From Umezawaea endophytica (lineage in GTDB: Bacteria; Actinomycetota; Actinomycetes; Mycobacteriales; Pseudonocardiaceae), in the NCBI RefSeq assembly GCF_025061645.1, contig NZ_JANYMP010000001.1, forward strand, positions 509,591 to 573,590: DNA of 64,000 bases. The letters are read 5' to 3'. The notes below the pieces were generated by a model. The model saw nothing but the letters and a program-made list of their open reading frames with translations, was not told where the DNA came from and did not search any database. The translations under genes were made by a program, and so were the position numbers. Each line of letters starts with the position of its first letter. The stretch's first letter is position 1. Below are positions 60,823 through 64,000 of the stretch, in pieces.

Positions 60823-62768
60823 AGGGACTCCACCGTTTCCACCAGGTCGTCGGTCTCGTGGACGCGCGGCAGCGGCTCGCCCGCGTGCCAGCACGCCACC
60901 CGGTGCCGCCCCGAGCCGTGCCGCTCCGGCTCGGCGGCCAGCGGCGGGTCCTCCGCCCGGCACCGGGCGTCGGCGAGCGGGCACCGGGCGGCGTAGGCGC
61001 AGCCGGGCGGCGCGTCGGCCGGGCTGACCGGGCGGCCGGGGATCGTCGCGAGCGGCTTGGTCAGGTCGGTGGCCATGTCGGGCACGGCCTCGACCAGCGC
61101 GCGGGTGTACGGGTGCCGGGCGGCGGTCGCCAGCGCGGCGGCGGGCAGGTCCTCGACGACCCGGCCCGCGTACATCACCAGCACCCGGTCGCAGACCTCC
61201 CCGACCACCGTGACGTCGTGGCTGATCAGCACCAGCGCCACGTCGTCGGCGTCCCGGATCGCGGCCAGCAGGTCGAGCACCTGCTGCTGCACGGTGACGT
61301 CGAGCGCGGTGGTCGGCTCGTCCGCGACGATCAGCGCGGGCTCGCCCATCAGCCCCATGCCGATCATCGCCCGCTGGCGCATGCCGCCGGAGAACTCGTG
61401 GGGGTACTGCCGGACGCGGGAGTCGGCGTCCGGGATGCGGACGGCGGTCAGCCGGTCCACCGCGCGGGCCATCGCCTCGCGGCGGGTCATCCCCTGGTGG
61501 TGCGTCGCGACCTCGGCCAACTGCGCCCCGATGCGGCGCGTGGGGTTGAACGAGGTCATCGGGTCCTGGAAGACCATGGCCAGCGAGGTGCCCAGCAGAC
61601 GGCGGCGGACCGCCGTGTCCGGCGCCAGCAGGTCGTTGCCGAGCAGGTCGAGCCGCGAGGCGTCGACCCGGCCGTGATCCGCGATGAGCCGGGTGATCGC
61701 CAGCGCGGTCATGGACTTGCCGGAACCCGACTCGCCGACGATGCCGACGGCCTCGCCGCGGCGCACGTCGAAGGACACCCCGCGGACCAGCCGCACCGGA
61801 CCGGACGGGCCGGGGAAGGTGACCTCGAGGTCGCGGACGTCGAGCACCACGTCCGGGGCGGACGTCCCGACGTGCTCGTCGTGGCTCGTCGGCTCCGGCC
61901 TCTTCGCCGCAGCCGTCCGGGTCGCCGCCGCGCGCAGGCCGATGCCGACAGGGACGCCGAGTCCCTTCGCGACCGACTCGCCGAAGAGGTTGAAGGCCAG
62001 GCCCGCGAGGAGGACGGCCGCGCCGGGTGCGAGCGCGGCGGACGCGTTCACGTAGATGGCGCTGATGCCGTCGTAGAGCAGGCGGCCCCAGTCGTAGGCG
62101 GGCGCCTGGACGCCGAGGCCGATGAAGGACAGGCCCGCGAAGGACAGCAGCGCGTTGCCCGCGCCGATGGTGGCGTTGACGACCAGCGGCTCGGCGATGT
62201 TCGGCAGCACGTGGCGGAACAGGACCCGGACCCGGCCCACGCCCGCGATCCTGGCCGCGGCGACGTAGTCGCGCGCCGCGACCCCCGCCACCAGCGTCTG
62301 GGTGAGGCGGGCGAACGAGGGGGCGCCCGCGAGTCCGATGGCGAGCACCGCGCCGGTCGCGCCGGTGCCGAAGATGACCGCGAAGAACAGGGCCAGCAGC
62401 AGTCCGGGGAAGGCGACGGCGGTGTTGACCGCGGCCGTCACCAGCCTGCCGCCGCGCCTGCCGAGCACGAACGGCGCCGACCCGAGCAACAGGCCCGCGC
62501 CCACCGCGATCACGATGGCGATCAGGGCCAGCAGGATCGACAGCCGGGCGGCGACGAGGACCCGCAGGAGGATGTCCCGACCGAGGTTGTCCGTCCCCGC
62601 CCAGTGCTCACCCGACGGCGGGGCCAGGATGTCGTTGGTGTCGACGACATCCGCCCCGCTCCCCCACAGGACCGGTCCGAAGCAGGCGAGGGCGAGCACC
62701 GCGACCACCAGCACGGTCGCCGTGAGGCCGAGCGGGGTGCGGACGACCCGCGACCAGCGTCCGTGCAT
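60819..62768 (-). CDS. Fused peptide ABC transporter permease (DppC) and ATPase (DppD)
   Basis: 649 residues. Residues 1-285 are a DppC permease with ~6 helices and the EAA loop (YVAAARIAGVGRVRVLFRHV). After a short linker, residues ~305-630 are a complete DppD ATPase: GESGSGKSM, VFQDPMTSFNP, FSGGMRQRAMIGM, LIVADEPTTALD, LISHDV, and the C-terminal four-Cys region (GCAYAARCPLADARC) typical of peptide-transporter ATPases. In most operons these are two genes; here the frame is continuous. Confidence 0.93.
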   Translation of the reverse strand: MHGRWSRVVRTPLGLTATVLVVAVLALACFGPVLWGSGADVVDTNDILAPPSGEHWAGTDNLGRDILLRVLVAARLSILLALIAIVIAVGAGLLLGSAPFVLGRRGGRLVTAAVNTAVAFPGLLLALFFAVIFGTGATGAVLAIGLAGAPSFARLTQTLVAGVAARDYVAAARIAGVGRVRVLFRHVLPNIAEPLVVNATIGAGNALLSFAGLSFIGLGVQAPAYDWGRLLYDGISAIYVNASAALAPGAAVLLAGLAFNLFGESVAKGLGVPVGIGLRAAATRTAAAKRPEPTSHDEHVGTSAPDVVLDVRDLEVTFPGPSGPVRLVRGVSFDVRRGEAVGIVGESGSGKSMTALAITRLIADHGRVDASRLDLLGNDLLAPDTAVRRRLLGTSLAMVFQDPMTSFNPTRRIGAQLAEVATHHQGMTRREAMARAVDRLTAVRIPDADSRVRQYPHEFSGGMRQRAMIGMGLMGEPALIVADEPTTALDVTVQQQVLDLLAAIRDADDVALVLISHDVTVVGEVCDRVLVMYAGRVVEDLPAAALATAARHPYTRALVEAVPDMATDLTKPLATIPGRPVSPADAPPGCAYAARCPLADARCRAEDPPLAAEPERHGSGRHRVACWHAGEPLPRVHETDDLVETVESL

Positions 62769-62771
62769 CCG

Positions 62772-63773
62772 TCAGTCCTCCCGGATCGTCGAGCGGGGAT
62801 CGAGCAGGGCGAGCGAGACGTCGACGACCAGGTTGGTGATCAGCACGCCCACGCCGTAGACGAGGACGATCGCCTGCACCACCGGGTAGTCCTTGGTGAG
62901 GATCGACTGGACGATCGTGCTGCCCAGTCCCGGCCAGGCGAAGACGTTCTCCACCAGGACGGTGCCCGCGACCATCGAGCTGAGCAGGAGCCCGCCCAGC
63001 GTCAGCGCCGCGGTCACGGCGTTCGGCAGCGCGTGTCCCAGGTAGACGGTCCGCGCCGGGAGCCGCTTGGCGCGCGCGGTGCGGACGAAGTCCGCCTCCA
63101 GCACGCCGACCATCTCGACGCGGACGATCCTGGCGAGGATCGCCGCGGGCCCGATCGCCAGCGAGAACACCGGGAGCAGGTACGCGGCGGCGGTCTCGTC
63201 GCCCGCCACCGGGAGCAGTTCGAGGCGGATCCCGAACACGTAGATCAGCGCGACGCCGATCAGGAAGTCCGGCACCGTCGCCACGACGACGCTGGTCGTG
63301 GTGAAGGCCAGCTCGGTGCGCCGCCCGTGGCCGCGCCGGGTCAGCACGCCCGTGGCGACGCCCAGCGGGATCGCCACCACCACGGCGGCCACGAAGGCCA
63401 GCAGCGCCAACGACAACGTGGCCGGGAGCCGCTGCGCGACGACGTCGGACACCGGGAGCTGGGACGAGATCGACGTCCCGAGGTCGCCGGTGAACAACCC
63501 CTCCAGGTAGCGCAGGTACTGGGTGAGGATCGGGTCGTTCAGCCCCAGCGCCTCCCGGCGCGCCTCGACCAGCGCCGTGGGCGCGGTGGGGCCGAGCGCG
63601 CCCCGGACCGGGTCACCCGGAATGAGGTGGATCATGGCGAAGGACGCCGTCACCAGCACCCAGAGCGAGACCAGCAGCCGCCCCAGGCGTCTGACCGCGA
63701 ACCGCGCCCACGGTCGGGGCCGGGGCCCCGACCGCTCCGCGGGTGGGCTCGGGGCTGTCGACGTCACCGACAT
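62772..63773 (-). CDS. Oligopeptide ABC transporter permease (DppB-like)
   Basis: 333 residues, six helices. DppB traits: N-terminal helix followed by MIHLIPGDPVRGALG, YLRYLEGLFTGDLGTSI and the EAA loop (DFVRTARAKRLPARTVYLGH). ATG at 63773 is chosen because GGAGGAAGG lies upstream; a GTG two codons earlier is possible. Three bases separate its stop from the fusion gene. Confidence 0.92.
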   Translation of the reverse strand: MSVTSTAPSPPAERSGPRPRPWARFAVRRLGRLLVSLWVLVTASFAMIHLIPGDPVRGALGPTAPTALVEARREALGLNDPILTQYLRYLEGLFTGDLGTSISSQLPVSDVVAQRLPATLSLALLAFVAAVVVAIPLGVATGVLTRRGHGRRTELAFTTTSVVVATVPDFLIGVALIYVFGIRLELLPVAGDETAAAYLLPVFSLAIGPAAILARIVRVEMVGVLEADFVRTARAKRLPARTVYLGHALPNAVTAALTLGGLLLSSMVAGTVLVENVFAWPGLGSTIVQSILTKDYPVVQAIVLVYGVGVLITNLVVDVSLALLDPRSTIRED

Positions 63774-63791
63774 GTCCACCTTCCTCCGTCG

Positions 63792-64000
63792 CTACTTCGC
63801 CAGCACGCGGATGCTCGTGGGGATGAGCTGGCCCGGCACCTCGAACTCGGCGCCCTTGCCGAACATCCGCGCGAGCTTGGCGGCGAACGGCACGATGTCC
63901 GCCTTCTCGATCAGGCCGGATTCCGCCGCCAGCCAGGCCTCGCACCCGGCGACACCGGGGATCGCCATGGCCGCCGCGACCGCCTTCTCGTAGTCGGCGT
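63792..64000 (-). CDS. Peptide-binding protein of the ABC importer (C-terminal part only)
   Basis: 68 codons to a TAG at 63792; the gene continues past the right edge. The visible end (IPGVAGCEAWLAAESGLIEK ... FGKGAEFEVPGQLIPTSIRV) fits the C-terminus of family 5 (DppA-like) solute-binding proteins. It precedes the DppB gene by 18 bp, as expected for the first gene of the operon. Confidence 0.75.
   Translation of the reverse strand, partial: ADYEKAVAAAMAIPGVAGCEAWLAAESGLIEKADIVPFAAKLARMFGKGAEFEVPGQLIPTSIRVLAK

Overview
The window is very GC-rich and carries genes typical of a filamentous actinomycete: a modular NRPS with MbtH, ABATE/CGNR, STAS and DUF6480-type proteins, AfsR-like and LAL-like giant regulators, and Tat/CBM2-bearing secreted glycosidases. 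The content fits the Pseudonocardiales (Saccharothrix, Lentzea or Actinosynnema relatives); that placement is inferred, because there is no rRNA or other marker gene here. I saw no tRNA, rRNA, CRISPR array, insertion sequence or prophage.

Region 1 (1-17.2 kb) is the edge of a non-ribosomal peptide cluster. A 3,439-residue NRPS fragment (A-T / C-A-T-E / C-A-T-E, running off the left edge) is preceded on the same strand by a serine beta-lactamase-fold protein with a lipocalin-like tail. That architecture is shared with the PBP-type thioesterases that cyclise peptides in trans. A separate mbtH gene ends in a perfect 15-bp hairpin. Next come a divergent XRE repressor/methionine aminopeptidase pair separated by two GGTAT-N4-ATACC palindromes, a 28-codon hydrophobic peptide gene, and a 1,035-residue AAA regulator.

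Region 2 (17.2-27.8 kb) is mixed housekeeping and regulation (CGNR protein, flavodoxin-like reductase, haloacetate-dehalogenase-like hydrolase, DUF6480, STAS). It also holds the most striking candidate system: a 92-residue peptide made of three 25-residue Gly/Asp/Ala repeats, translationally coupled (TGATG) to a JmjC/cupin-4 oxygenase. Divergent from it is an AfsR-like regulator, followed by a DrrAB-type exporter on the opposite strand. It looks like an uncharacterised ribosomal peptide (RiPP-like) locus.

Region 3 (27.9-33.3 kb) is a tightly overlapped five-gene operon for aromatic-acid meta-cleavage through 4-oxalomesaconate: aldolase, tautomerase, VOC-type extradiol dioxygenase, 6PGDH-like dehydrogenase and LigJ-type hydratase. 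It is controlled by a divergent GntR regulator with a TTGT-TG-ACAA site. A CPBP protease and a NarL-type two-component pair follow (33.4-36.0 kb).

Region 4 (36.1-51.7 kb) is a sugar-acid catabolon. Two secreted glycosidases, a ribose-type ABC importer, a sugar dehydrogenase, an SMP-30 lactonase, a galactonate dehydratase, a KDG(al) kinase and a KDPG(al) aldolase together make a complete oxidative (De Ley-Doudoroff-type) route to pyruvate and glyceraldehyde-3-phosphate. IclR and GntR regulators accompany it, and a divergent gluconate/idonate dehydrogenase pair follows the GntR gene. An 18-bp perfect palindrome lies between the divergent halves.

Region 5 (51.7-64 kb) has a polysaccharide deacetylase, a CBM2-tailed glycosidase behind a perfect CebR-type box, and a peptide-uptake operon in which every gene is translationally coupled or nearly so: binding protein, DppB, a DppC-DppD fusion, DppF, an S9 peptidase fused to a beta-lactamase-like hydrolase, an M20 carboxypeptidase and a GNAT acyltransferase.
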